NCBI GenBank assembly: GCA_013399855.1
Contig: VXAY01002873.1
Span: 819,643-883,642, forward strand
Length of the DNA: 64,000 nucleotides
Direction of reading: 5' to 3'
Source: Oxyruncus cristatus
Lineage: Eukaryota; Chordata; Aves; Passeriformes; Cotingidae
Positions within the stretch are counted from its first letter, which is position 1. Each line of letters begins with the position of its first letter. The position numbers were made by a program, and so were the translations under genes. This document shows positions 25,001-36,154 of the stretch, in pieces. The notes under the pieces are model-generated. The model did not search any database. It was given only the letters and a program-made list of their open reading frames with translations, and was not told where the DNA came from.

Positions 25001-28000
25001 GTCACCTACGCAGGGAAGGGAGCAGGGCTTAGGGGAGAGAACGGCACTGGGCGGTGTGAACCCCAGCCCGTCTGTCAGGCCGGGAATCGTGGAATCCTAG
25101 AATGGCTTGGGTTGGGAGGGCCCTTGAAGGTCGTCTCGTTCCAACCCCTGCCATAGACAGGGCTGAAATGCATATCCAGATGTCTCCTGGAACCAACTGT
25201 TTGCACATGCTGAGCAAAGGAAGTTAGTTCATGCTGCTAAAGACTTATAAAGATTGTGGAGAATGCAGGAGATGGTGAAAGCACAGGAGCCCACATAAAA
25301 GTCCCTCTCATGGACAGCTTCGGTCCTGGCTTCACCAGAGTCAGCAAAATCCCTCTGGGAGACCTTCACCAGCAGGATCAGGCAAAAGAGCCGCTGTGGA
25401 TGTTAAATCCGTGTGGAGACACTGCTCATGCCATGCCAGGGATCTGTCTTTTCCCTGTAGGAGTAACCAAGAGGGTTACCTTAGAGGTAAGCAAGAGAAG
25501 GCTGCAGGGATTTGCAGGCTCAATTACACCAACTTTATTGGTCTTCATAGAACTGGTGGTGCCAACAGTGGTTTTGTGTAATTGCTTTATGTGTTTATCT
25601 ATTTATTGACTTGCACTTTCTAACAGCACATTTAAAGTAAGACAAAGCACTTACAGACTCATTTCTGTACACAGTGAGAAAACACTTGAGTGTATTTCCA
25701 TATCCTTGTCCAGCTTGCAAACGAGTCTGCAAAAGACATTCATAAAAGGCCATTAAAATCCCCTGTTTCCAGCCCAACAACAGCTCATGCTCCGTAAACA
25801 GTGTGTACTTTGCTTTGAGAGCAAGTCCTTCCGTAGTCATAACGAGAAAACAGAGCAATAAAATAAGATATATGTGCATTAACCCCCTTGAACTTTGCCA
25901 GAAGCCGGCCTAAGCGGGATCTCCCAGGTCTGAAACTCTTGGCAACATCTGGAATCGATGACTGTCAAGTTGCTCTCCAGCCTGGAGCAGCCACCCTGAC
26001 CCAGCACAGCAGGCTGCTGGTGTGCAGGGCTGTCCCCGGCAAGGGCCTGGTTTATGTGGAAATTGGAGAGTGGTGTGGTCTCCTCCGTTTGGAGGCTCTC
26101 AGGGAAGGCTGGGGTGTTGTTGCTGAAGAGTGGAGAGGGGAGCTCCCCTGGGAGAGCTCTGGGGCCCTTCTGATCCAAGGTGGACTTTAAGGCACCGAAA
26201 TACTAAATGGAGCCAAAATAACTCAGCATCGTCTCAGGAATCCTCCATGCTTCACTCAAAAATACATTTTCATGTCATTTCCAACAAAGACATCTTGTTT
26301 CAGGCAAGCACTTTGGCTATGTGCCTTCCAACAGCTGTAAGAAATGGCCAAAGCCTGTAGGATTTGCTGTACTTTCCCCTCCTCATATACATATATATAT
26401 ATTTATATAGATACACACACACAGATACATTTAGATCATCTTTCATTCAAACTGCTCACAAGTTTGCACTGAAAACATCCTCATGAAGGATGCATTTTTT
26501 GGCCAAGGAAATGGAAACACTGTTCCCTTCACAGGACCTGGGGCTTCAGCAACTCATCTTGGTTGAGGCCAGAGCTCACTTTTTATGGGAAGACACTCAC
26601 ACATGCTCTGTCAGGGATGTTTTTAGGCAATGGGGACAGCATTTCTGACCACATCCATCAAAACTGCAATGCTGAAATTAAATCTGGAGGGACAGTGCCC
26701 AGTCCCCTCCGCTGGCTCAGCCCTGACTCACACCAGGGTGAAGCAGGAGATTATCGGGGGATTCAAAGCCCAAAGGAGTGTGTGTCCTCCAGAGTTCACG
26801 CCCGGGGAGACCTTTTGCATGCCAAATAGCAGGTTGAATGGCACAATCACCTGGCCCAGAGCCCTGCCAGAGGCTGGCCAGGGCCACCGTGGGACCCTGG
26901 CACGAGCGGGAGGGACCCGAGCCTGGGGTGACCCCTCACCCCTCACCCTGGGGTGGCTCCATGCAGCTGTTTGCACACATGGAGCATCACTGCTCTGCTC
27001 CTGCATGGCCAGGGCCACGGGGAAGGCAGCAGGGTATTTACTGAGCCCTCAGGAGCAAGCTGGTACATGAAGATGCTGCTCCAGCTCACACAGCACACAT
27101 TTGGCAACATAGGCAGGCCCGGGCCAGGGGTGCAGAATGTGCACTCTGGGACCCACACTGGGGCTAAAGGGGCTGGGGGGAACAGTGGGGAGGGGCTGCA
27201 CCCCAGGCAGCCCAGGACAGAGTGACTGCAGCGCCCAGCCCTGAACTCCCTCCTGGCTTCACCTGAACGCTCAGCCCAGACATGGCCTTTTTGCCTCCAT
27301 GGGCTTGGTTTTTTTCTCTTACACAGTAACCAGGTATTTAGAGGTTCAAGTTAATATATTTGTTGAGTAACTGAGGGCAGCTGAATGTCCTCACAATCTG
27401 CTTCTTGCACAGAAACTCCTTAGCTAATTTGTGCTGAAATCCCTGATGGCATCTCTGATTAAGTCAACTGCTACCAGCACAGATATTCCTCTGGAAAATT
27501 CTCCTTTTTGTTGTATTTTGATTTGATTTGATAGGGCTCTTGGGTGACACCCAGAAGGTGAAGAAAGTTCTGGGGAAATGAATGCAATGGGGAGGATGAA
27601 AAGTGAGTAGAGGCAGAACTTTCAGAGTTTTCCGAGGCTGTGGGAAAAACCAGCTCCTGGGGTTTGATGGAAGCTGCAAAGCTGGGAAGGGGAGGCTGAA
27701 GGAGGAAGCCTGCTTGGTGGGAACTCTGGTGTGGGTACCACGTACCCCACCCAGCCTCATATTTAGTCTTACCTCCTCTCCCTGGTGGGGAAGGACCCCC
27801 CACATCCCCTGGAGGCTGCAGGTGCTACTGGGCAATCCCTTTGCTGGCTTAGTGCTGTGTAAAAACTCTCCTTTCCACTTTCCTTCCCCTAAATTTGGAA
27901 AGATAGCAAGTCTACCTGCTTGGTATTCCCAGGGCAAAGCGACAGGGGGGCAGCCTGACAGTTGTCTTTATGAGCACTGAAGAATGGGCTTGCTCTTTCT

Positions 28001-31000
28001 TGGCGTGCAGAAACTCAGGGTTTCCCAGCAAGATCCCTGTTGCCAAACTGCCCCAGACCTGGCAATGACACCCTGACCAGCAGCCTGAGATGGGCATTGC
28101 CTTGGCAGCCCTGGGCAGAGCCTGCCTGTGCTGCCTGTGCCCTGCCCGTGGCTGGGCTGTGTGAGCAGCCTTGTGGCTCCTCCCGGGTGGGGTCTGCACC
28201 CATCCGTGCACGGTGATGTGCCACGGGCTGCTGTCACCTTAGCAGCTCAGGAAGGAGAGGGGTGGCCAGCTGACCCCAGCTGACCCCAGGAGAGCCAGAT
28301 GTGTGCAAGGGAATGGCTGGGATGGCTGGGGAAGGGATGTGGTGTGGGCTGTGCCAGACGCCGCCTCCCCCCATCACCCTCCAAAGGGCTTTAAGGTGCA
28401 AAGTGGGTTTGGGGCTTGCCACAACTGCCTGGTGTCATCAGCCAGGCTGGAACTACACCAGGGCATACAGAATCATGGAGTCACAGAATAGCTGGGGTTG
28501 GAAGGGAACTTTCAAGGTCATCCAGTCCAACCTTCCTGAACTGAGCAGGGACATCGCCAACCAGACCAGGTTACTCAGAGCTCTGTCCAACCTGCCCTTG
28601 AACGTTTTCAGGGGTGGAGCATCCACTCACCTTCCTGGGCAACCTGTGCCAGTGTTTTACCACCCTCACTGCATAAAACTTCCTTGTGTATAATCTAAAC
28701 CCATTCTCTTTCGGTTTAAAAGCATCACCCCTTGTCCTATGGCAACNACTTTCAAGGTCATCCAGTCCAACCTTCCTGAACTGAGCAGGGACATCGCCAA
28801 CCAGACCAGGTTACTCAGAGCTCTGTCCAACCTGCCCTTGAACGTTTTCAGGGGTGGAGCATCCACTCACCTTCCTGGGCAACCTGTGCCAGTGTTTTAC
28901 CACCCTCACTGCATAAAACTTCCTTGTGTATAATCTAAACCCATTCTCTTTCGGTTTAAAAGCATCACCCCTTGTCCTATGGCAACAGGCCCTGCTAAAA
29001 AGTGTCCTTCTTGTAGGCCCCCTTCAAGTACTGGAGGGCCACAATAAGATCTCTTTGGAGCCTTCTATTCTCCAGGCTGAACACGGGCAGAGCAGCTGAA
29101 GTGACAAAAGCTGCCCAGAAATACCTGTGCAAAACAAGAAAGGAACAGGATCTTCCTCTCTATCTCTGCGTCAGTGGGGATGGTCAACGTGGTTGAGTCA
29201 TGATGCACTGGTGTGTGCATGGGCTTGTCTGCAGCACGCAGACAAATATCTTCTTACTTCTCTAAATCCCTCCCTCTGAGGAATAATTGTCTTGTAGGAA
29301 CTCTAAATACTGTGTCACAGCCCTGGGATAAGAATTTCAGCACTCTGTCCTTCCAGCATTGCCAGCACCAGGAAAACACACAAAAATGTGCCTGCAGCAA
29401 AACAAATACGGTTCCCTCATTGCCCTTTGAATAGCTGTCTGTGGCAAAGTTAAATAAAACACGGGCAGAACTGTTCAGTGAGCCACACATTAAGAAAGGC
29501 CAGGTTTAATTTTCAGCGTTGATCCTCCACGGAAGAACTCGCCCATATCAGCCCATTCTTTTAGTTTCTCATTCAAAACAAGCATTGGAGAGGAGGAAAG
29601 CCTATGAAATCATTTCTACCCAGGCTAAATTCCCCCTTGGGTTAAGTGAAGGTCCATGAAGAGTCATCTAGAGACAGAGTGAGTCAGTGGTGACAGGAGA
29701 GGACAGTTCAAAGTGTTTTACCTTGACTGTGTCCAGGGGATGGCCCACAACCACACTGGCAATTCCTGGGGATGGAAGCAAAGTATTACACAAAATACTG
29801 AAGAAGCTTTTGTGACAGGACAGGATGGGATGGGTTTATAGGAGAAGATATTTCCATGGGCACAGCTGTAAGGGGCCCAGGCAGGGCAATGACCAGCATG
29901 GTGCCCTGTCCCTGACAACAGGTAAAAGCAGAGCAGAGGCACTTCCACATCCTTCTGTGTACACTCTCCTGGACTCCATCAGCTTTACATCTCAAAGGCA
30001 TCTGAGCAAGAGAAGGAGGTGTTGTGTTTGTCTGTGCTGTCCATCACCAGCCCCTCTTGCATTCGTGCAGTCTCACAGAGATTTTTAGCCTCAGAATGGT
30101 GAGATTCTAGTTAGACACAAGGAAATGCTTTCTCCTGGCTCAGAGAGAGATGTCCTAGAGCTGACTGCTAATGGGACCTGTGAACCCCTTCTCCTTTGCT
30201 GTTTCAAGAGAAGTTTATAGAGGTAACTGTCAGGAATGATTCAAACAAAGAGGATCTTGCTCTGTATAGATCTGTACAGTCCCATCCAGCCTCATTCCCC
30301 ATGGTTCTCTGGGGAGAAACCGGCCCATTCTCTCTTTCCATCTGCCCACCTACCCACACACTCACTGCCAGGAGCTCTCACGACAGGACAGAGCACAGTT
30401 TGATCTCCCTCTTCTCCAGGAGAATGGAACAACCTGTGTGCCATGGCCAGGATATGGTTTGGCGTGTTTGTTGCAAACAGCACTGGCAGTTTATAGGGTT
30501 TGTGGAGATTGTGGGTAGTTTGTGATGCTTCCTCATCAGCAAGTCTCTGTGCAAACCAGTGCCCATGGTGGTTTGGAGACTACATGAAATTTCTCACCCA
30601 TGGTGGATTAGTACTGAAAAGAGCACCATGTCCTTGCTCAACACACTATGACTTGGCTCAAAAATGTGTTCTAAAATGTCCCCTCTCCTCCTGGACCCGA
30701 GACCACCTGTGGTCCAGTGCTACACATGAAAACTGTCAGCTGCCACCACTGCTGAGTGCTGGTGGCTGTTCAACCCCCAGGACACCCTGTCCCACTCCTG
30801 GGGATGTGCAGCAGCAGCACAGTTCCGTGGGGCAGACTGGCACAGGCTACGGAGATCCAAAACATCAGCTGCTCACCTAAGCTTTTGGCAGAGGTTGTGG
30901 GTTTTTCAGAGCCAGCTCACTCATTAACCTCGTCTGGCAGGTCCCCCGTGAGCCACCTCACACCCCCGATGAGGGGTCACCCGGGCAGAGGTTTGCTCTG

Positions 31001-31643
31001 GGGGACTGGTGCCACGATGGACCCTCTGCCCTGCTGCAGCCCGGCAGCAGAGCTGGGCACCCTCTCAGCTGTCAAATCCGGTGGGCATCTCTCAGCTGGG
31101 AAGCTCAGTGGGCATCTCTCAGCGCTGTACCCGTGTGCCATTTCTGGCGCCTCTACGGGTCGTTGTGTTTCCTGTTCTTTTTGGTATCTCTTTGCCGGTG
31201 TTTGCCATCGGCATTCCCAGCAGACAGGATCAGTCGCTGCCCTGGCCATCAGCCCGGTGGCCGCGGCGGGACGAGGGGGACAGAGCCCGGCAGTGGATGG
31301 GGGGCCGGGGAACCCCGGGTGGTGCTACGAGCCCAGCGGCGCTTCCAGCCGTGGGGGCACGGACGGGAGAGCCGCCGGGGGCTGGGGGCGTGCGGGGGGC
31401 TCTGGAAGCCGCCCCTGCACCGCAGCACCACACTCGCTGAAACTTCGACTTGAAGTATCCCGCCCGTGGAAATGGGATTAAAACGGCGCCTCTGAGCCAA
31501 AGCAAAGCGACGCAAACCGCGGGAGACCCCGGGCGGAGAAGGCACAGTCCGCAGGTGACACGGCGGGATCGCATCCCGAGGCACGGCCGCCGTGCCCCCT
31601 CGCTGCCCGCACCCCGAGCCCGCGGCATCACTCACCGCCCACC
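18950..31643 (-). CDS. SLC25A48: SLC25A48 mitochondrial carrier, 5' end cut by gap
   Basis: Inner mitochondrial membrane transporter of the SLC25 family, reported to carry choline into the matrix, where it feeds betaine synthesis. Exons on the minus strand: 31643-31636 (partial), 29765-29722, 25726-25655, 25005-24753, 23741-23493, 22254-22121 and 19072-18950. All junctions are GT-AG and in phase, giving 293 visible residues; about 13 N-terminal residues and the start codon lie in the assembly gap. The three carrier signatures Px[DE]xx[KR] are present: HPLDTVKTRLQ, TPVDLVKIRLQ and TPMDVVKSRLQ. Each of the three repeats also carries the following matrix-helix motif (SVTGFFKG, GVAGIYRG, GLKVFFRG). 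The segments GFFKGMSFP, LLRDVPGYCVYFIPY and SAAMFLGYELSL match human SLC25A48 closely, separating it from SLC25A47 and SLC25A45. The gene spans about 13 kb against about 50 kb in human. No frameshift or stop was seen. Confidence 0.95.
19073..22120 (-). other. SLC25A48: SLC25A48 intron 6
   Basis: A 3-kb intron with a CR1 copy at 19404-19545. The stretch 21840-22070 is AT-rich with phased homeodomain-type cores and could be regulatory. A 227-codon plus-strand open frame at 20672-21355 lies antisense here. It shows no recognisable domain and is not annotated as a gene. Confidence 0.7.
19404..19545 (-). mobile_element. CR1 LINE 3'-end fragment
   Basis: Begins with cacagaatcttagaaccatag, then tggtttgggttggaaggga, a slightly expanded spacer, gccatggacagggacacctt and cagcctggcctt. 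This is the reverse complement of a CR1 3' terminus. Confidence 0.88.
22121..22254 (-). CDS. SLC25A48: SLC25A48 exon 6
   Basis: The acceptor is tacttctgtgtttttctag and the donor AAA|gtaagt. It codes for (G)AISWGLCTPMDVVKSRLQ, the third carrier signature, then ADGVYLNQYKGTLDC and SYQNEGLK. The exon begins in phase 1 and ends in phase 0, consistent with its neighbours. Confidence 0.94.
22255..23492 (-). other. SLC25A48: SLC25A48 intron 5
   Basis: 1.2 kb with no other feature I can support. It includes a short A run at about 22592-22603. Overlapping open frames on both strands between 22729 and 23320 follow GC-rich composition and carry no domain. Confidence 0.6.
23493..23741 (-). CDS. SLC25A48: SLC25A48 exon 5
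   Basis: The acceptor is ccttttattttcttggcag and the donor GCAG|gtgagc. It codes from (A)NVKLKPTAPGSPVYRGP through LLRDVPGYCVYFIPY to VWLAGGIA(G), covering the matrix loop, helix IV and the start of repeat 3. It starts and ends in phase 1. Confidence 0.94.
23742..24752 (-). other. SLC25A48: SLC25A48 intron 4
   Basis: 1.0 kb. No repeat or second gene was recognised. Composition becomes GC-rich and CTG-rich around 24430-24530. Confidence 0.6.
24753..25005 (-). CDS. SLC25A48: SLC25A48 exon 4
   Basis: The acceptor is cttccctgcgtag and the donor AAAG|gtagga. It codes for VTGFFKGMSFPMATTGLYSS, then a GC-rich run giving DAAAAPSLAD (a lineage-variable loop), then the second carrier signature TPVDLVKIRLQ and QTQPYSK. 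Third-position GC is visibly higher here than in the other exons of the gene. Confidence 0.95.
25006..25654 (-). other. SLC25A48: SLC25A48 intron 3
   Basis: A short intron holding one CR1 fragment (25082-25165) immediately upstream of exon 4; otherwise unremarkable. Confidence 0.7.
25082..25165 (-). mobile_element. CR1 LINE 3'-end fragment
   Basis: Contains aatcgtggaatcctagaatgg, cttgggttgggagggccctt and ccaacccctgccatagacaggg, the reverse complement of a CR1 3' end. It stops abruptly after about 85 bases. Confidence 0.85.
25655..25726 (-). CDS. SLC25A48: SLC25A48 exon 3
   Basis: This 72-base exon codes for TRLQAGQGYGNTLKCFLTVY then RNES. The acceptor is aatgtcttttgcag and the donor TCT|gtaagt. 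The first carrier signature is split across the exon 2-3 junction. Confidence 0.93.
26385..26429. repeat. AT/AC microsatellite
   Basis: Alternating TA then CA dinucleotides (atacatatatatatattta, then acacacacacag). Confidence 0.8.
28470..29095 (-). mobile_element. CR1 LINE copy with duplicated middle
   Basis: The block is the reverse complement of CR1, from agaatcatggagtcacagaat through ggttggaagggaact and the caccctcactgcataaaact segment to ggagccttctattctccagg and ctgaacacgggcagagc, a longer 3' portion than the other copies. Bases 28508-28746 recur identically at 28748-28986, with one N between. The original element is therefore probably about 385 bases. Confidence 0.9.
28508..28986. repeat. 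Perfect 239-base tandem duplication joined by one N
   Basis: Positions 28508-28746 and 28748-28986 are identical, with a single N at 28747. Two adjacent copies of an old CR1 would be expected to have diverged, so a false assembly duplication is more likely than biology. Confidence 0.9.
29722..29765 (-). CDS. SLC25A48: SLC25A48 exon 2
   Basis: This 44-base exon codes for (G)IASVVVGHPLDTVK. The acceptor is tactttgcttccatccccag and the donor AAG|gtaaaa. It carries most of the first carrier signature, in phase with the G left by exon 1. Confidence 0.93.
29766..31635 (-). other. SLC25A48: SLC25A48 intron 1
   Basis: 1.9 kb, increasingly CpG-rich toward exon 1 from about 31230. A small direct repeat (gtgggcatctctcagc twice, near 31082-31125) is present. 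No other gene is seen. Confidence 0.65.
31636..31643 (-). CDS. SLC25A48: SLC25A48 exon 1, last 8 bases only
   Basis: Only GGTGGGCG is visible before the donor gtgagt. It reads (W)-V-G-(G), matching the GWIGG of the human protein, and continues in phase into exon 2. Confidence 0.75.
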
Positions 31644-32383
31644 NNNNNNNNNNNNNNNNNNNNNNNNNNNNNNNNNNNNNNNNNNNNNNNNNNNNNNNNN
31701 NNNNNNNNNNNNNNNNNNNNNNNNNNNNNNNNNNNNNNNNNNNNNNNNNNNNNNNNNNNNNNNNNNNNNNNNNNNNNNNNNNNNNNNNNNNNNNNNNNNN
31801 NNNNNNNNNNNNNNNNNNNNNNNNNNNNNNNNNNNNNNNNNNNNNNNNNNNNNNNNNNNNNNNNNNNNNNNNNNNNNNNNNNNNNNNNNNNNNNNNNNNN
31901 NNNNNNNNNNNNNNNNNNNNNNNNNNNNNNNNNNNNNNNNNNNNNNNNNNNNNNNNNNNNNNNNNNNNNNNNNNNNNNNNNNNNNNNNNNNNNNNNNNNN
32001 NNNNNNNNNNNNNNNNNNNNNNNNNNNNNNNNNNNNNNNNNNNNNNNNNNNNNNNNNNNNNNNNNNNNNNNNNNNNNNNNNNNNNNNNNNNNNNNNNNNN
32101 NNNNNNNNNNNNNNNNNNNNNNNNNNNNNNNNNNNNNNNNNNNNNNNNNNNNNNNNNNNNNNNNNNNNNNNNNNNNNNNNNNNNNNNNNNNNNNNNNNNN
32201 NNNNNNNNNNNNNNNNNNNNNNNNNNNNNNNNNNNNNNNNNNNNNNNNNNNNNNNNNNNNNNNNNNNNNNNNNNNNNNNNNNNNNNNNNNNNNNNNNNNN
32301 NNNNNNNNNNNNNNNNNNNNNNNNNNNNNNNNNNNNNNNNNNNNNNNNNNNNNNNNNNNNNNNNNNNNNNNNNNNNNNNNNNN
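31644..32383. other. Assembly gap of 740 Ns
   Basis: Unsequenced. It removes the SLC25A48 start codon and core promoter. Frames that appear to run across it are artefacts of translating N. Confidence 0.99.
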
Positions 32384-32415
32384 GGGGGCAGAGAGGGATG
32401 GGGGCAGAGAGGGAT
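32384..32415. repeat. 16-base minisatellite abutting the gap
   Basis: Two perfect tandem copies of gggggcagagagggat directly touch the last N of the gap. The array probably continues into the gap and may be why it did not assemble. Confidence 0.7.
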
Positions 32416-32611
32416 GCTCGTGGCGCCGGGGATGGTCGCACCCAGGGGCAGGATCGCTCCGTGGGCAGGCAGTGGGGGACGGGGAGGGGGGTCAGAGTGA
32501 AAAATACAAAAGGATTTGGGGAATGTGATGCAAACTCGAGAATTAAAGATGTAAGTCCAGAGGTAAAGAGTATAAAAGCCTTAATCAACTGAAAAACATC
32601 TCTGTTTGCTT

Positions 32612-32695
32612 CATCATTTCAGGACATACTCCCAATTTCTTTGTCATCATTTCAGGAAATACCCCCCATTTCTTTATTTTTTTTTTTTTTTTTTT
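32612..32695. repeat. 33-base tandem duplication plus poly-T
   Basis: Copies at 32612-32644 and 32645-32677 share catcatttcagga and atttctttgt-like ends with a few mismatches, followed by about 19 Ts (32677-32695). An isolated N is at 32708. Confidence 0.75.
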
Positions 32696-35318
32696 GTTTT
32701 TACTCTANTTGGCAAGCAGTGAACAATTGCCCCCTACCCCATCAGCTCTACACAGCATTCACAATTTTCTTATATGTCTATTACCCGCTTCTCCCTCTGT
32801 CCTGTTTTTCCCAGAGTCAAGACCCCAGTTGTGTTTTATTCCCCTTTCGTGCAAGATGCTGCTTTTTACCCTCCTCAATTATTTTTGTGTGAAGTCTTTG
32901 AACTGTGCAACCAGGACCACAAGTGATAGGAAGAACCAGACACTCGGCAGCATAAAGATACTTTCAGTTTTGATCTCAAACCCTTTTCTGGGAATTCCTG
33001 ACACACCTTTCTGGTTGACACTGAAGGCTGGGCTCCTGGAATGGTGAATACCTGACCTTGAGCCCAACCTGGCTGCTGTGCCTCCTATGTGGCACTTTCA
33101 AGCAGCAAATCTAATGGTTTACACCCGAATAGCACCCAGTCACTCAATGCAGAACATCCTTCTGGTCCTTAACTGGGTGTCCTTGTGCTTGCCAGCTCCA
33201 GGGAAGTCGTCCTGGTTGGGTTTTGTGGAAATGTATTTTGTCTCCATTTTCTGGGAACTACAGAAAATGGTAGTTCATGAGCAAGAAATCCTGCACACCA
33301 AAATACTGGCTGCAACTATAAATATTTAAATTTTTTCCTTAAAATTTGAGACTTTAAAGTTGGTATTTTAATAACTTTAATAACATTGATAAGTTATTGT
33401 ATCGCACAAAAAGGCCTTAAAACAATGTTCCATTATGTGCGTGCACTCACACACAGGAAACCTGATCACCGAGTTGGCTGAAGGGAGCTTTTGTCCAGAA
33501 ATTGCTTATAGAAATGCGATAGTCCCTGCATGGTTATCAGCTCAGATAATCTACACCTGAAACTTTAGATTTTTCAATGCATAAAACAATGTGCATTCTC
33601 CGTGAGGGGAGTTTTCCTCAAGCACCAGGTCTCTAATGGATTTGGGGGGTGGGACTGTGGTCCTGGATAAATGTTGGAGAGAACATGTGTGCCCAAAGCA
33701 CTGTGGAAACCTGTCAGTTATTTGTTTTCCCAAATAAAACCGCTTCCTCCTTTTTGGAAGAAATGTTATTCCACATACACAGTAACACAGAGAAAGGAGA
33801 TTGCCTTCATTTTTCATGCATGTTTTCTTGCAAAGCCAGCAGAAAAGCTGGCTGAATGAGGTAATCATCCAGATAGCAGCATTAATCATGAATTATATGA
33901 ATTCTCTTTAACTGCGAGTAACACATTTCCACGCCAAATTCAGAACATCTGCTGAGTCAGGGGGAACACTGGACAGGATTTTGCCAAACTGCTGTTGTAC
34001 TGGAGTGAGCTGGGACCAATAAAGCAAAGCTATTTTGGGGCAGTGCCCCAAGCAGGAGCATCTCTGCACTCAGAAGTAGTTTCCAGCCCTGTGCCACGTC
34101 CTGCCCACGGGCTGAGGGGCTCGTGGCTCTCATCTCCACCCGGCACTGTCAGATGCAGGGCTGGTTTTGGAGACCTGTGCATACACCTCCACCTCCCAGC
34201 TGACAGGGGATCTCCTTTTGCTGGGAACAGGCAGCAGTGCCATATGGAAAACCGGGAAGGGATCCATCCTTTCTGCTGCTCTGAATCCCCGCCTGGGCTT
34301 GCAGCCACTCACAAGTGCTGGTCAGAGGAAGATGAGAGTGGTTTCCATTATGGATGAGGAATCCTCTTCCTCCTGCCAAGAGGGGGAACAGGGAGATCCT
34401 GGACACTCTTGGTTCTGCCTCCTCCACTCCGACAAACCCATTGTTTTTCACAGCACCACACTCCTTTGACCAGTTTGCATCCTCTCCGCAACAGGTTTGT
34501 AATGCTACTGACAAAAGGGAAGAACCCACCATCTTACCCAGAGCTTTGTATTTTCTCTGGGAGAGCACAGCAGTGCAGGAATTGGGGCAGGCTCAGGAAC
34601 TCATGGTATATTCCCACTTAACCACTCTGGGAATTAAAGAATCAACTCAGCAGGGACAGAGTATGTTAGAGATAAAAAGGGGTTATGAATTTCTTATCCA
34701 TCTGTAAACGATTTCTGGGCTAGGATGCATTTCACTGGAAATACAGCTGATCCAGGGATAAAATCCCTTCAAATATTAACCTGTTAGTGACATATAATGG
34801 CTTAAGCTGCTGTACAAGATGCAAGTTAAAGGACATTAAACCTCACTGCTGCAGCCAGAGTCACTGGTCGTCAGGGTCTGACGCCTGGTGTCTCTTTGAG
34901 GGGCTGAGTCACCAGAGCAGAGCCCAATAAATTAAAAAGCGATGTACAAACAGCCTGAGGCCGTGGGTGAGTGGTGATAAGAGGTCAACTTCATGGCTAC
35001 AGCAAAGAGACAGATCCACCCAGGCTTGGGAAGACGTGTCAGGGGCCACATAGCAGAAATAGTTTTCCCCTCCAGGAGCTACCAAAGAAGCCTGTTCCTG
35101 TGGGCAGCAACACATGAGTGCTGCTCTGCAGGAATGTGTGGGGAAGATGAATTAGAGGCTACACACACACCAGAAACATGCATGGAGGGCCCCACTGTGA
35201 ACTGCTGCAAAGCTCTTCTCTGCCCTTCCTTGCCCAGGACCTGGGTCAGTTTTACTGGAGGAGCAGCATTCCAGGAAGAATTAGGGAGTGAAGGGAATCC
35301 TCTGATCTTTTCATATCT

Positions 35319-35397
35319 GTTTATCTATATCTATATCTAATCTATATATCTGATCAGTATCTGATCTGATCTATATCATATCTATCCATCTATTTTT
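35319..35397. repeat. Interrupted TATC/TGATC low-complexity block
   Basis: Repeats of tctata, ctatatc and tgatctgatc, AT-rich, with no coding content. Confidence 0.75.
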
Positions 35398-36154
35398 TTA
35401 ATGTAAGGAACAACTCTGACAAATGCCTGAAGTAGCTCATGTCCCGTGAGAAGATTTATCTCCAAACCTACAGGTAGGACCCAGCTGATGCAGTTCCACA
35501 GTGCTGGACCTCCTGGGACTGGCTGCCCTCAGCCCAAAGGACCAGGACATTTCCCAGTTACATCCAACATATCCCCCCAGATCCTGGCTGAGCGCCAGCA
35601 GTCAGGGCAAGCATTCCATGAGCAGCTCCCAAGCACCATCCAACACCTTTGCTTGAGGGCCATGAGCAGCCCTGTCTGCTGCACAAAGGTCTTCCCCTGC
35701 CACAGTGTCTGAGGAGCAGGAGGAGCAGCAGGATCTGGAGCTTGATGAACTGCAGCCTCACTCCCACACAGGCAAAGCTGAGGAGGTTTTGGCTGAGAGG
35801 AGCCAGCTCAGTGGGGACATGCTTGAAGCTGAGAGCAGAGCAATGCTGCAAATCCAGCCACAGTATGGCAGAAAAAGTGTTTTTCTCTGCCCTGTTAGGA
35901 GGAGACAGGCAGTTGGGAGTCACGCTCCCTGCTCCCATCCCCTGGGTTTGTTTTCCACACAGCAGCTATTGATAAGACCTTGAAAGAGCAGGAAGGTTCC
36001 CTGGCAGAGGCAGCTGGGTGAGTAACATGTGCCAGTGAGCCTGAGTGGAGCACTTTGTTCAAAGCCATGAACAGGTTTCTGAGCTCTGACTGTTCCATCA
36101 ACAGCCACCAGCTCACAGTGCTCAGCTCAGCCCCACCAGACTTCGTGGTCATGT

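Larger units (their letters stand above)
25727..29721 (-). other. SLC25A48: SLC25A48 intron 2
   Basis: A 4-kb intron. It contains an AT/AC microsatellite near 26385-26429, GC-rich DNA around 26840-27230 and 28050-28400, and a large CR1 copy whose central part is duplicated (28470-29095). No other exon is supported. Confidence 0.7.
31230..32480. promoter_or_regulatory. SLC25A48: CpG island promoter of SLC25A48, mostly in the gap
   Basis: CpG dinucleotides are dense from about 31250 to the gap edge at 31643, and GC-rich DNA continues on the far side to about 32480. Exon 1 of SLC25A48 ends inside this block, so it is the CpG-island promoter. The start codon and transcription start lie in the gap. 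Confidence 0.7.
32416..36154. other. SLC25A48 upstream flank, no gene recognised
   Basis: Holds a 33-base imperfect tandem duplication and a poly-T run beside the gap. There is an AT-rich stretch near 33850-33950, and an interrupted TATC/TGATC low-complexity block at 35319-35397. CXCL14 lies on this side in mammals, but none of its exons were seen. Confidence 0.5.

Noticed and set aside
28670..28986. Possibility that the duplicated CR1 segment is a real segmental duplication
   Set aside because: Perfect identity together with the intervening N favours an assembly artefact. It is reported as such rather than as two insertions.
31450..32592. Frames of 302 to 380 codons on both strands
   Set aside because: They consist mostly of translated Ns across the 740-base gap.
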